A DNA stretch of 35,471 nt from Myxococcales bacterium (GTDB lineage: Bacteria > Myxococcota_A > Polyangia > Fen-1088): positions 1 to 35,471 of the forward strand of contig PLNW01000148.1 in NCBI GenBank assembly GCA_003142855.1, written 5' to 3'. Shown here piece after piece: positions 24,886-33,202 of the stretch (position 1 is its first letter; each line of letters starts with the position of its first letter). A model generated the notes under the pieces. The model did not search any database, was not told the origin of the DNA, and was given only the letters and a program-made list of their open reading frames with translations. Made by a program: the position numbers and the translations under genes.

Positions 24886-27800
24886 CTATCTCGTCGAGGG
24901 CCATAGGTAGACCAAGCCAACGGGTTCCAGTCGCCTCAGCATCACCTGGTAAAGCCCTTCGATGTCGCGCGGCTGCGTCTCGATCTCGCCGTCAATCTCA
25001 GAAAGGCGCGCGGTCATGTGCTTGCGATCCTGCTCGAACTGGATGCGTTGATCCCTATCTGCTTCCGTAAATTCGAATGCCAGTTGCTGGTTCTGCAGCG
25101 CTTGGCTGATGGCGGCGCGCTGATCCTCCAGGATCTTGCGCAAGGCCTCCGATTCGGTCCTGGCGCGCGTGCGCAGCTTCTCGCGGGCATCGTGCTCGCG
25201 GCTCTCGGCCTCGACCTGGATGTGCTTCCACAGATCGCCAAAATCGCCGGGTGCGGCGTTTTGCAGGCGGCGGCGGACGGTGTCGTTGATGTCGGGCTGG
25301 TCAGGCGCCTCGGCGAGCAACCGCTCCAGATCGGCGATGGCCTTGCGATCTGCTTCTTCGGCGAAGGGTTTCAGCCGGCCATCGGTGCGGCCATCGATCC
25401 ACTGCGCGGCTATGAAGATGATCTCTTCGTGCAGGCGGGTGGCGCCCGGGCCGAACAGGGACAGGCGGCCGATGCCAATCACGCGGGCAATGGCATCGCG
25501 CGGGTTGCGCAATACCGTCACGCGGCCGAGATCGTGTGCTGCCCAGCCCTGCGCACGGAAGCGCGACAGAACCCGCTGGACAAAGGGGTGTTGCAGGTGA
25601 AGCTGAACGACCTCGTCGTTCATGTGCTCTGGCGGAACAAAGGTCACGGGGCGCAGCGGGCGCTTGCGCCAGTCCCAGAAAGCCTCGTCGCGCTCGCGCG
25701 GGGGGCGAAATGCGTCCAGGGTGTTCTGCCAGGTGTCGCTGAGTTCGGGCAGATTGAAGGTGTGTGGCGTCTTGGTCGGGACCAGAGGCTTCTCGCCGGC
25801 GAGTCCCAAGCCCACATTGAGCGCCTCGCAGAGCAAGCCGGGCTCGAAGCTCATGACCTCGCGCGAGTCGTTCAGGATGCGCGCGACGAGATCGATTTCG
25901 GAGCGGGCCTTGTCCACGGCTTGTTTCGGGCCGAGTTCACGGGTCACGGTCACATTCTGCTCGTCCACGCGCTCGGCCTCATCGAGCCTGGCCTGCGTGT
26001 CTGGGCCGATGCCATCTTCAAGGACGTCGGCCAGACGGGCGGCCACGACCTCGCCCAGGCTGCCGAGATCGCGGCGGATGCGTTCAACCTTCTCGATGAG
26101 GACCTGGAGCACATGGTCCTCGGCCCGCTGGGGATAGAAGAAGTAGTGGCAGCGGACTTCCGGCTCGCGCTGAAGGGTCCGGTCCACGCGACCGTTCCGC
26201 TGTTCCAGCCGCGCCGGATTCCACGGCACATCGAAATGGAAGATGTCGGCGCAATAGCCCTGAAGGTTCACGCCCTCGCGGGCGGCGTCGGTGGCGAGCA
26301 GAATGCGCACCGGATACTGGTCGGGCGGGCCATTGAAAGCGCGCTGCACTTCCTCGCGCTGGCGGTCCGACATGCCGCCGTGAAATTCCATCAGGCGAAG
26401 ATCCCCGTCAGCAGTTCCGTCAAAGGCGGCGCGTAGGATGGCGGCCAGGTAGCGTTTCGTGTCAGCGTATTCGGTGAACACGATCAAGCGGCGGTCGGTC
26501 CAGGACGCCGGGCTGCGGGTCGGGGTGGCGCCGCCGAGTTGGACGGCAGAGCACTGGTTGCGGCGAATCCAGTCGATCAGAGCCAGCACCTTGGGGCCAG
26601 GGGCGCGGCGGCTCTGCTCGGCCAGACTGGTCATGCGTTCGAGCAGGCTGCGGGCGTCCGTGCTGGGCGCGGCTAGACCACAGGAAAGCAAGGTCATCTG
26701 CGAGTCTGACCGCTCGTCCGAAGTGGTTTCGTCCTCGCCGTACTCGTCATCATCAGGTGGCGAAACCGACGCGACCGACTGGTCGGTGCGAGCCCCGACG
26801 CTCTTCGCGTGTACGGCCAGGGTGCGGGCGAAAGCCTCGATACTGGAGAGCAGACGCTTCTGTAGGTTGGCGATCACCAGGCGGCTGCGACGGTTCTTTT
26901 GCTTCAATAGAGCGGCGTACTGGGCCAGCAGCGCCGACAGGTCTATTTCTGCGCTGGTTCCGTCGCCGACCACGACCGCCGCGTCCTCGGTGGCGTAGCG
27001 CTGCTGCCAGCCTTCTGCCCCGTGAGTGAGATCGATCTGGATCACGCGGCGAAGCGGATAGCCCTCGACGCCGAGTTCGCGCAGCTCACCTTTCAGGCGG
27101 CGGACCATCACGGGGTCGAGTTGCTTGGGGCCGGACACGGGCACGCCACGGGTGAAGCGCTGCGGGTCCAAGATCTCCAGCAGCGACGAGAAGCTGTTCG
27201 AGTGCCCGTTGTGGGGCGTGGCCGACAGGAACAGGCGGTGCTCGAACTTGGGCGCCACCTCGCGCACGACGTTGGTGACGTGCGAATCGACCGCGTACTT
27301 CGACGCCGACGCTGGCGCGGCCGTGTGCGCCTCATCCATGATCAGCAGGCTCTTGGGCGCGCGCTGGTCCAGGTGGCGCAGCAGCGGCTCGCGATATTCC
27401 GGCCGCCGCAAGGTCTGGTACGAGATGATGAAGCGCGGGAAGGTAGTCCACGGGTTGACGCCAAAGCCGCGCTCCTCGCGCCGCCGGCAAACGAAATCCC
27501 GGTTGTAGATCTCGAACCTGATCCCGAAGCGTTTCTCCATCTCTGCGCGCCACTGGAGCGCCAGCGCGGCCGGGCAGATGATCAGCGCCTGGTCCACCCG
27601 CTGGCGCAGCATCAACTCTTGCAGGATGAGGCCGGCCTCGATCGTCTTCCCCAACCCGACGTCGTCCGCCAAAAATAGGTTCACGCGCGGCAGTTCCAGG
27701 GCTTTGCGAAGCGGCACCAACTGGTGGTCGAGCAGCTTGACCCCTGCGCGGAAGGGCGACTGGAACAGGCGCGCGTCCGTGGCAGTCACGCAGCCCCACT

Positions 27801-28389
27801 TGAGCGCGTGCAGATAGGCGGCAAAGTGGCGCGGCGGATCGAGGCGGTCCGCCTGGCCCAGCCCATGCGCCTCGGGCTCGACCACCCGCGCGCCCAGTTC
27901 GCGCTCCCAAAGGACCTCCAAGCGGCGCCCGGCGGCGTCGTCATCGAGGCAGACCAGGCTGACCAGCGTCTGCCCCGACCTGTCTTCGCACAGATCGGGG
28001 CTCGCTACCTCAGTGACGAGATACTGCCGGTGCCGGACCTGCACAACTTGTCCCTCGCGCGGCAAGCCGTCCGCCCGGTGCGAACGCTGCCAAGCAGGCC
28101 CAGCCTCACGGGCGCCGGTAGCACCCCCGGGTCCGCTGAGCCGTATCATTAGATCGTTGCGTCCACGACCCGTGGCATCGACCCCATGGGCGCGGCAAGC
28201 CGACCGCAGTTCATCCCGGCGCAGGCGCCCAAGAACGCTGGCCAGATCGAGCGCCGAGTCGGCCAAAACCGCCACCTGGGCGTCCTTGGTCGCTGTGCCC
28301 GGCAGGGAAACCCCGAACTCGCGCCCCAGATCTTCCAGTCGTCCCTTGGTCAGGACGGACAAGACGCTGCGCTTCGATGCTTCTGCCAC
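24886..28389 (-). CDS. drmD: DISARM SNF2-like helicase DrmD
   Basis: The 1167-aa SNF2-family ATPase has Walker A DVGLGKT (243-249), the DEAH box (352-355), SATPHNG (389-395) and motif VI QRNGRVDR (730-737). In class 1 DISARM, DrmD is the signature helicase that separates class 1 from class 2. The N-terminus adds two stretches that look like SAP motifs (about 17-45 and 56-84), a DNA-binding helix-extension-helix. The C-terminal third is rich in charged coiled-coil-like helices. The start is a GTG at 28389 without a clear ribosome binding site. It is first in the operon and divergent from the nitroreductase gene, so the operon promoter should lie in 28390-28508. Confidence 0.9.
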   Translation of the reverse strand: MAEASKRSVLSVLTKGRLEDLGREFGVSLPGTATKDAQVAVLADSALDLASVLGRLRRDELRSACRAHGVDATGRGRNDLMIRLSGPGGATGAREAGPAWQRSHRADGLPREGQVVQVRHRQYLVTEVASPDLCEDRSGQTLVSLVCLDDDAAGRRLEVLWERELGARVVEPEAHGLGQADRLDPPRHFAAYLHALKWGCVTATDARLFQSPFRAGVKLLDHQLVPLRKALELPRVNLFLADDVGLGKTIEAGLILQELMLRQRVDQALIICPAALALQWRAEMEKRFGIRFEIYNRDFVCRRREERGFGVNPWTTFPRFIISYQTLRRPEYREPLLRHLDQRAPKSLLIMDEAHTAAPASASKYAVDSHVTNVVREVAPKFEHRLFLSATPHNGHSNSFSSLLEILDPQRFTRGVPVSGPKQLDPVMVRRLKGELRELGVEGYPLRRVIQIDLTHGAEGWQQRYATEDAAVVVGDGTSAEIDLSALLAQYAALLKQKNRRSRLVIANLQKRLLSSIEAFARTLAVHAKSVGARTDQSVASVSPPDDDEYGEDETTSDERSDSQMTLLSCGLAAPSTDARSLLERMTSLAEQSRRAPGPKVLALIDWIRRNQCSAVQLGGATPTRSPASWTDRRLIVFTEYADTKRYLAAILRAAFDGTADGDLRLMEFHGGMSDRQREEVQRAFNGPPDQYPVRILLATDAAREGVNLQGYCADIFHFDVPWNPARLEQRNGRVDRTLQREPEVRCHYFFYPQRAEDHVLQVLIEKVERIRRDLGSLGEVVAARLADVLEDGIGPDTQARLDEAERVDEQNVTVTRELGPKQAVDKARSEIDLVARILNDSREVMSFEPGLLCEALNVGLGLAGEKPLVPTKTPHTFNLPELSDTWQNTLDAFRPPRERDEAFWDWRKRPLRPVTFVPPEHMNDEVVQLHLQHPFVQRVLSRFRAQGWAAHDLGRVTVLRNPRDAIARVIGIGRLSLFGPGATRLHEEIIFIAAQWIDGRTDGRLKPFAEEADRKAIADLERLLAEAPDQPDINDTVRRRLQNAAPGDFGDLWKHIQVEAESREHDAREKLRTRARTESEALRKILEDQRAAISQALQNQQLAFEFTEADRDQRIQFEQDRKHMTARLSEIDGEIETQPRDIEGLYQVMLRRLEPVGLVYLWPSTR

Positions 28390-28508
28390 GGCCAGCGACG
28401 ATGATATCCGTCGCGCCCGGCAAGGGGAATCGGGATCGTGATCCGGCGCGGTGTCGGCCGAACAAGGTATAGAAGGGTCAGCATTTCGGACGAAGCCGGG
28501 AGGCTACG

Positions 28509-29198
28509 ATGACCCAGAAGCGGCCCAGCAAAAGGAGACCAGGCATTTCGCGCGATGCTCAGCCGATTGAGCTACCGAAACCCGCGCTCAAGTCCAGCAG
28601 GTCGCTCGCGACGGTCTTGCAGCTGAGAAAGACCATCCGCGAGATCAGCGACAAGAAACTTCCCTTGCAGGTTCTTTCTGATCTGCTGTGGGCGGCGTGC
28701 GGAGTGAACCGGAAGAAGGGTCCATTCGGGATTCCCGGCAGGACCGCAGCCTCGGCGAGCAACTCGCAGGAGATCGACGTCTACGTTGCCCTGCAAGACG
28801 AGACGTATTTGTATGATCCATTCGACCACCGGCTGGTGCCGGCCGTCGCGGGTGACCTGCGAAGCCTGGCGATCGGTCGAGGCCAGGGCAGCGGCGGCGC
28901 CAAGGCTCCTGTTCGCTTCATCTACGTAGCGGACATCGACAAGCTGGCCCACACGGCCGGATACCAGGAACCGGGGCTTCGCGATCCCGACGTCCAGCGG
29001 TCCTACTACTTCGTCGACACGGGCCTGATTGCGGCCAACGTGTATCTCTTTGCGGCCTCCGTCGGCCTGGCGGCGTGGTTCCACAACTGCGACAGGTCGG
29101 GGCTTGCTGCGAAGTTGAACTTGCGCGACGATCAGCGCGTGCTTTTCGGACAGACCATCGGATACCCCATGAAGAAACGACGAGGAGGCACCCCATGA
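28509..29198 (+). CDS. Nitroreductase-family flavoprotein
   Basis: The 229-aa protein has the nitroreductase features: RKTIREISDKKLPLQVLSDLLWAACGVNR near residues 40-70, GRTAASASNSQEIDVYVAL, then IAANVYLFAASVGLAAWFHN and a final FGQTIGYP. Such enzymes bind FMN and use NAD(P)H to reduce nitro compounds, quinones or other substrates; the shape with ASNSQ followed by a YVAL strand is close to SagB-like dehydrogenases. An Arg/Lys/Pro-rich extension of about 35 residues precedes the domain. The ATG at 28509 has GGGAGG 7 nt upstream. Its stop overlaps the next start (ATGA), so it forms an operon with the SDR gene. It has no visible link to DISARM. Confidence 0.85.
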   Translation: MTQKRPSKRRPGISRDAQPIELPKPALKSSRSLATVLQLRKTIREISDKKLPLQVLSDLLWAACGVNRKKGPFGIPGRTAASASNSQEIDVYVALQDETYLYDPFDHRLVPAVAGDLRSLAIGRGQGSGGAKAPVRFIYVADIDKLAHTAGYQEPGLRDPDVQRSYYFVDTGLIAANVYLFAASVGLAAWFHNCDRSGLAAKLNLRDDQRVLFGQTIGYPMKKRRGGTP

Positions 29199-29950
29199 AG
29201 CTCACGGGAAACACGGTGTTGATCACTGGCGGCGCCACCGGCATTGGCTTCGCGATGGCCGAAGCCTTTCTGAAGGCGGGGAACGAGGTCATTATTTGCG
29301 GTCGAAGGGAAGCAAGACTCCTGGACGCCCGCAAGAAGCATCCCGAGTTTCACGTCAGGACCTGCGATGTGGCGAAGGAATCGGATTGCACAGCGCTGGC
29401 CCAATGGACGGGCGCGAGCTTCAAGGATCTGAACATCCTGGTCAACAACGCCGGCGTGCAAAGGGACATCAATTTCACGAAAGGTGTCGACGCATTTCTG
29501 GCCGGGGAGAGCGAGGTCAGAATCAACCTGGAAGCGCCCATCATCTTGTCAGGGCTGTTTGTCCCCCAGTTGATCGGCAAGAACCAGCCGGCTATTGTCA
29601 ATGTGTCCTCCGGGCTCGGGTTTGTGCCCGCCGCGCGTATGCCGGTCTACAGCGCCACCAAGGCTGGTCTGCACGCCTTCTCCATGGCGCTCAGGCATCA
29701 GCTCTCGAAACTCGGGATCAAGGTCTTCGAGGTCGTTCCGCCCGCCGTCGACACGGAATTGAACCCAGAAGGCAGGGCCAAACGGGGCAACCTCAAGGCG
29801 GATCTCAAGCCCGAGGAATTCGTGGGCGCGGTCATGAAAGGCCTTGAGGCCGACGTGGTCGAGATCGGCTACGGCATGAGCGTGGACATGCTCAAAGCAT
29901 CCAGGGCCGAGCTGGACAAGAGCTTCCAGAAAATGAACAGCCGGTGGTAG
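29195..29950 (+). CDS. Short-chain dehydrogenase/reductase (DltE-like)
   Basis: The 251-aa protein has the Rossmann cofactor motif TGGATGIG near residues 10-17, NNAGV in the middle, and the catalytic set Ser (VSSGLGF) with YSATK (Tyr and Lys). The overall sequence resembles DltE-type oxidoreductases of the classical SDR family. The ATG at 29195 is chosen because CGAGGAGG lies 6 nt upstream and because it overlaps the nitroreductase stop by 4 nt; the frame stays open to 29075 but that part is a shadow of the nitroreductase. The pair probably reduces a shared small-molecule substrate, which cannot be identified from sequence. Confidence 0.9.
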   Translation: MKLTGNTVLITGGATGIGFAMAEAFLKAGNEVIICGRREARLLDARKKHPEFHVRTCDVAKESDCTALAQWTGASFKDLNILVNNAGVQRDINFTKGVDAFLAGESEVRINLEAPIILSGLFVPQLIGKNQPAIVNVSSGLGFVPAARMPVYSATKAGLHAFSMALRHQLSKLGIKVFEVVPPAVDTELNPEGRAKRGNLKADLKPEEFVGAVMKGLEADVVEIGYGMSVDMLKASRAELDKSFQKMNSRW

Positions 29951-30020
29951 AGGATCTTCGGTGGCGAGCCAGCACCATTTCTTCACTCCTTCTTGCTTCC
30001 GCTGGATCGGTTGCGGATCA

Positions 30021-31505
30021 TCATCGGCGCGACGCTCTCGGCGAACGCTTCCTCAGTTCAGGAACGCGAAGGTGAGGAACCTGCGACGTCTTGCCACAAG
30101 CGTAATCAAGCAGGCCAAGTGCCAGTTCCCTGACGCCTTCCTGAGTAGATGGCATCTTCGCGCGAGACACGAGATCGCGAACCTTTAGCAGGGCGGTCTT
30201 GGTGGGTCTTCTGTAGGGTTCCCAGGCCGTCGGGTCGTCAGCGGGTTCATCCGATGGAGGAACAGCGGCGACGTCCTGGGTCGCGCGTTCATATTTCGAG
30301 CGCAGGCGCTGCCATGCCGAAAGAGGATCTGGCTCGCGAATCAGCGCAAAGACGCGGGCAATAGTCAGCGCCGGATGCTGGTTTTTCCAATCGGAAAGGA
30401 TAGTCTCCGGCAAATTGAGGCACTTGAGCATGCTGTAGATGTAGCTCGGACTGTAGCCCAACAGCCCCGCGAGGTTGCGAACCGGCACGCCATGCTGGCG
30501 TGCCAGCAGTTCGACATAGACCGCCAGTTCGTAGGGTGTGACGGTCTTTCGGCGTGTGTTCTCCAGCAAATGGAGAATGAGTGCCTCGGTTTCATTCTCG
30601 ATCGAGCGAACAAGACACTTGATCTTCATCCAGCCGAGTTCGCGAGCGACTTGAAGACAGCGATGTCCATTGATCACAAAGACGCGATCGGGGTTTGTGG
30701 CGTCGCAAACTACCAAGAGCGGCACGGTCTGCCCGTACTCCAACATCGAGTGCTTCAAGCTCGCGAGGGAGGCGGGATCTTCACTCAAATGGATTGATGG
30801 GATGGCGCCCGATTTTACTTGCGACAGGTACAGATCGAGAACAGGTTCTTCGCCTCGTGGGCGCCGCCGGGCGCCTCCGGACCAGCCGGCAGGGGGTCTG
30901 TTTTGGAATGCCATTGAAGCGGGAGGTAAGTCGGCCGTGCCGTAGTCCTCTCGAAAACACTGAAAGACCTCCACCATTTCTTCGTCAGTGATCTCGGGCT
31001 TTGAGAATAGCTCGATTAGTCGATTGATTGGTGCATCCGGCGCGACACCCCTGGAAACCATCTCAGCGCGCAACTTCCTGAAATCCTCGTCTGTGGCGAC
31101 GAAGCCGGACTCTTTCATTCCGAGGAACTTCGCCGTCACACTCTGGGCCAGAATTGGCTGCGAATCGGGCGCCAGAGATTGGCCGAGCATAGTGGCCTTC
31201 GGTTCGCGGACGCAGCGAACGATCGGCGAGTCAGGAACCTCGGCCTCGGTGATGGGTTCACCAAGGCAGGTGGTGTCGAGATCGTCATCGGGAGGAGCGG
31301 AGGCATTGGGGGGCTGGTCCGCCAGGCTCGCGGGCAGAATGGCTCCCGAATTGGGTGCGGGAGAATAGGGAGGCGGAGTTGCCGTGGGTCTTCGGACATA
31401 GTGAGGAATCGGCGATTCAGCAACTTCCGCCTTAGTGAAGGGTTCTCCAAGGCAGGTGGTATCGACGTCGTCTTCTGGCGGAACAGCGGTCTTGTTCTTG
31501 GACAT
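30021..31505 (-). CDS. ParB-like protein with internal N-terminal repeat (no ParA)
   Basis: The 494-aa protein starts at ATG 31505 (MSKNKTAVPP); a longer frame to 31580 reads through a short tandem repeat and is not preferred. Residues about 225-315 form a ParB N-terminal nuclease-like domain (IPSIHLSEDPASLASLK, INGHRCLQVARELGW, ENTRRKTVTPYELAVYVELL) and about 330-370 a KorB-like HTH (VRNLAGLLGYSPSYIYSMLKCLNLP). The N-terminal 100 residues contain two copies of a 30-residue unit, DDVDTTCLGEPFTKAEV...SPI (11-40) and DDLDTTCLGEPITEAEV...SPI (73-102), 62 residues apart. No ParA is nearby, so it is probably a stand-alone ParB-type CTPase-fold regulator. A charged tail ends in RKRSPRASRR. Confidence 0.82.
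   Translation of the reverse strand: MSKNKTAVPPEDDVDTTCLGEPFTKAEVAESPIPHYVRRPTATPPPYSPAPNSGAILPASLADQPPNASAPPDDDLDTTCLGEPITEAEVPDSPIVRCVREPKATMLGQSLAPDSQPILAQSVTAKFLGMKESGFVATDEDFRKLRAEMVSRGVAPDAPINRLIELFSKPEITDEEMVEVFQCFREDYGTADLPPASMAFQNRPPAGWSGGARRRPRGEEPVLDLYLSQVKSGAIPSIHLSEDPASLASLKHSMLEYGQTVPLLVVCDATNPDRVFVINGHRCLQVARELGWMKIKCLVRSIENETEALILHLLENTRRKTVTPYELAVYVELLARQHGVPVRNLAGLLGYSPSYIYSMLKCLNLPETILSDWKNQHPALTIARVFALIREPDPLSAWQRLRSKYERATQDVAAVPPSDEPADDPTAWEPYRRPTKTALLKVRDLVSRAKMPSTQEGVRELALGLLDYACGKTSQVPHLRVPELRKRSPRASRR
31200..31475 (-). repeat. Internal repeat of 90 bp, period 186 bp, within the ParB-like gene
   Basis: The segments coding residues 11-40 (31386-31475) and 73-102 (31200-31289) encode nearly the same 30 residues (PEDDVDTTCLGEPFTKAEV and DDDLDTTCLGEPITEAEV followed by SPI). 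The similarity is visible at DNA level too. It indicates an in-gene duplication of a short Cys-containing unit. Confidence 0.75.
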
Positions 31506-32291
31506 GGTTGACTCCGGAGTTTGGTGTTTGGGGTCGGGATTTTGGGTGCCGCCGGAGCGAGCTAACCCGCCATTCACCATTCACCATTCACCATTGGCCG
31601 GATCTGCCGTGGCTTCAGTTCCCCATGTCCCGCGCGGAGACGTGGAAAACCCAGCAAACCTATGATCTAATGATACGGTCTGCACGCCCCGAGGCCAGAC
31701 TTTGCGACCCAACGCCAGGGTTTGCCTCGGAGCCAATGGGCTCCGCTGTACAGGACGGACGGGCCGGAGCCGCTGCCCCTCTCCCTTCCGCCGATCTTCA
31801 GCGGCAGACGTGAACGTCCAATGAAACCGGGGGGATAGACGGAGGAGCGGCAAGAGGCGGGGCGGCGAAATTGCAGTTTACAATCATTTCACTCGCCCGT
31901 TTCCCGGCCCCGACCCCATGCGGTATTCTGCGTCCGGACTCCACCTCGCCCCCCGACTTGTCCGGGAACAGCAACACCGGGATCCCCGTGGATCCCGTCA
32001 CCACCGGCCGGGGCAAGGTGGGAAACGCGCTGGTGTCCAACGCCACGAACAACAAGGATGGCGCTGTGTCAGGCGGATGCGTCGCCATGCCCCCCGCGAA
32101 GAAGACCGGCTTCTGTGCGCCAGAGAGTCAGGGTCTTCGATTAGCGTGCCAGTTGTTGATGGCGCAAACGGGCGCCACGGCGGCGGCCAGGTAGTCGCAG
32201 GCCGGGACAGGGGCAGACGGCTATTGCAGATTGCTCGGAAGCCCCGTTCGGTCAGTTCCTGTGCTCGAAGCGCAGTCGGACCGTCTGTCCG
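31506..32291. other. Gene-free stretch upstream of the ParB-like gene
   Basis: No convincing gene is seen. A plus-strand frame at 31871-32194 and a minus-strand frame at 31798-32088 are open but have no recognised domain, and their codon pattern is irregular. The region contains the CATTCAC repeat and a 15-bp sequence (31878-31892) that also occurs at 2523-2537. Confidence 0.4.
31570..31596. repeat. Heptanucleotide tandem repeat (CATTCAC)
   Basis: The motif CATTCAC is repeated three times with a fourth partial copy, at the 5' side of the ParB-like gene. The surrounding DNA is not coding. Its place 65-90 bp before the ParB start fits a ParB-binding or regulatory role, or a slipped-strand repeat of no function. 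Confidence 0.5.
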
Positions 32292-32684
32292 TCAACGCGG
32301 ATCTTCCTGACCCGCTGCCTGCAAAGCTGCGCGGCGTCGGGCCATCGTGGCGTTGATCTCGGCCAGCAGCTTGTCATCGCCACCAGCGGAGATTTCGGCA
32401 ATGAGATCCAAGATCGTCCTGACCGCGCTCTCCTCCAGTTGCGCACTGGCGTGCGCAACCTCGATCAATCGAGAGCATGTGCTCTGCTGCAGTTGCCAGA
32501 AGTCACGCAGGACAGCCCAGGTTTCGAACGCGGAAACCGCGCGCTCATTGAGGGAATTCTTGGGCGGAGCGAGGGTCCTTTTGAGGGATTGTAAAAGGTA
32601 TTCGTTTTTCTTGACTTCGGCTTTCAGGTTGTTGACGGCTCGTTGCAGGTTGTTCACTGAGTTGGTGATAATCGTATCGTTCAT
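32292..32684 (-). CDS. Small helical protein of unknown function
   Basis: The 130-aa product starts at ATG 32684, with GAAAGG 8 nt upstream. It is predicted to be mostly alpha-helical, with a heptad-like N-terminal stretch (NNLQRAVNNLKAEVKKNEYLLQSLKRTL) suggestive of a coiled coil, and a second helical part (LDLIAEISAGGDDKLLAEINATMARRRAALQ). No family was recognised. The gene is in the same orientation as the ParB-like gene 786 bp away and may be part of the same set. Confidence 0.6.
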   Translation of the reverse strand: MNDTIITNSVNNLQRAVNNLKAEVKKNEYLLQSLKRTLAPPKNSLNERAVSAFETWAVLRDFWQLQQSTCSRLIEVAHASAQLEESAVRTILDLIAEISAGGDDKLLAEINATMARRRAALQAAGQEDPR

Positions 32685-32956
32685 TGTTGGCCTTTCATCG
32701 GGTTCATTGGGTTGATGGTGCATGACCTAGGGGAATTGAGAGGTTCGTATTTGCCCCGGCATCTCCAGCCAGTTCGTGAAGCCCACGGTAGGCTTGCTCC
32801 CGATCGACATCGACCCAAGACGGCGGGTGTGGACGGGAGGCCCACTGCGAGCAGTCCGCCGGCAGAGGATCCTTCGGGAAGGATTGCTAGATCGTGACGA
32901 ACGAGACCTAGAGCAACGAGGTCAGAAGGACGGTTGAGTCGAGTTGGCGTTGCCAT
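32681..32956 (-). CDS. Possible small protein with unusual composition
   Basis: A 91-aa frame starts at ATG 32956, directly preceded by AAGGA 4 nt before, a good ribosome binding site, and overlaps the next gene start by 4 nt. The composition is odd (Gly, Leu, Pro, Ser, Arg-rich, ending NPMNPMKGQQ) and no domain is recognised. The ribosome site and coupling are the only arguments for a real gene; it could be a leader for the 130-aa gene. Confidence 0.35.
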   Translation of the reverse strand: MATPTRLNRPSDLVALGLVRHDLAILPEGSSAGGLLAVGLPSTPAVLGRCRSGASLPWASRTGWRCRGKYEPLNSPRSCTINPMNPMKGQQ

Positions 32957-33202
32957 GAGTTCCTTTTTCTTGGGAGAGAGCCATTCTCCAGAGACAAGGA
33001 ACCGGACACCAGACACCCGCTCGCCGACGCAAGAAGACGAAGACAGCCACGCAACGACTACAAGGATAGTCTGATCGAAGGTGGAGTCAATGATCAGGTA
33101 TCGTGGTCAGGTATCGTGGAACACTGGAATCCGTGTCTTGAATTTCGCGAGCAAGAACGATCGTCGGGGCAAAATGTTTCTCCTTCCCAGGATGGAAATG
33201 CA

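Noticed and set aside
31871..32194. 107-aa plus-strand frame with TGRGKVGNALVSNATNN
   Set aside because: It starts with TTG, has no ribosome binding site and no recognisable domain; the opposite strand is equally open, as expected in high-GC non-coding DNA.
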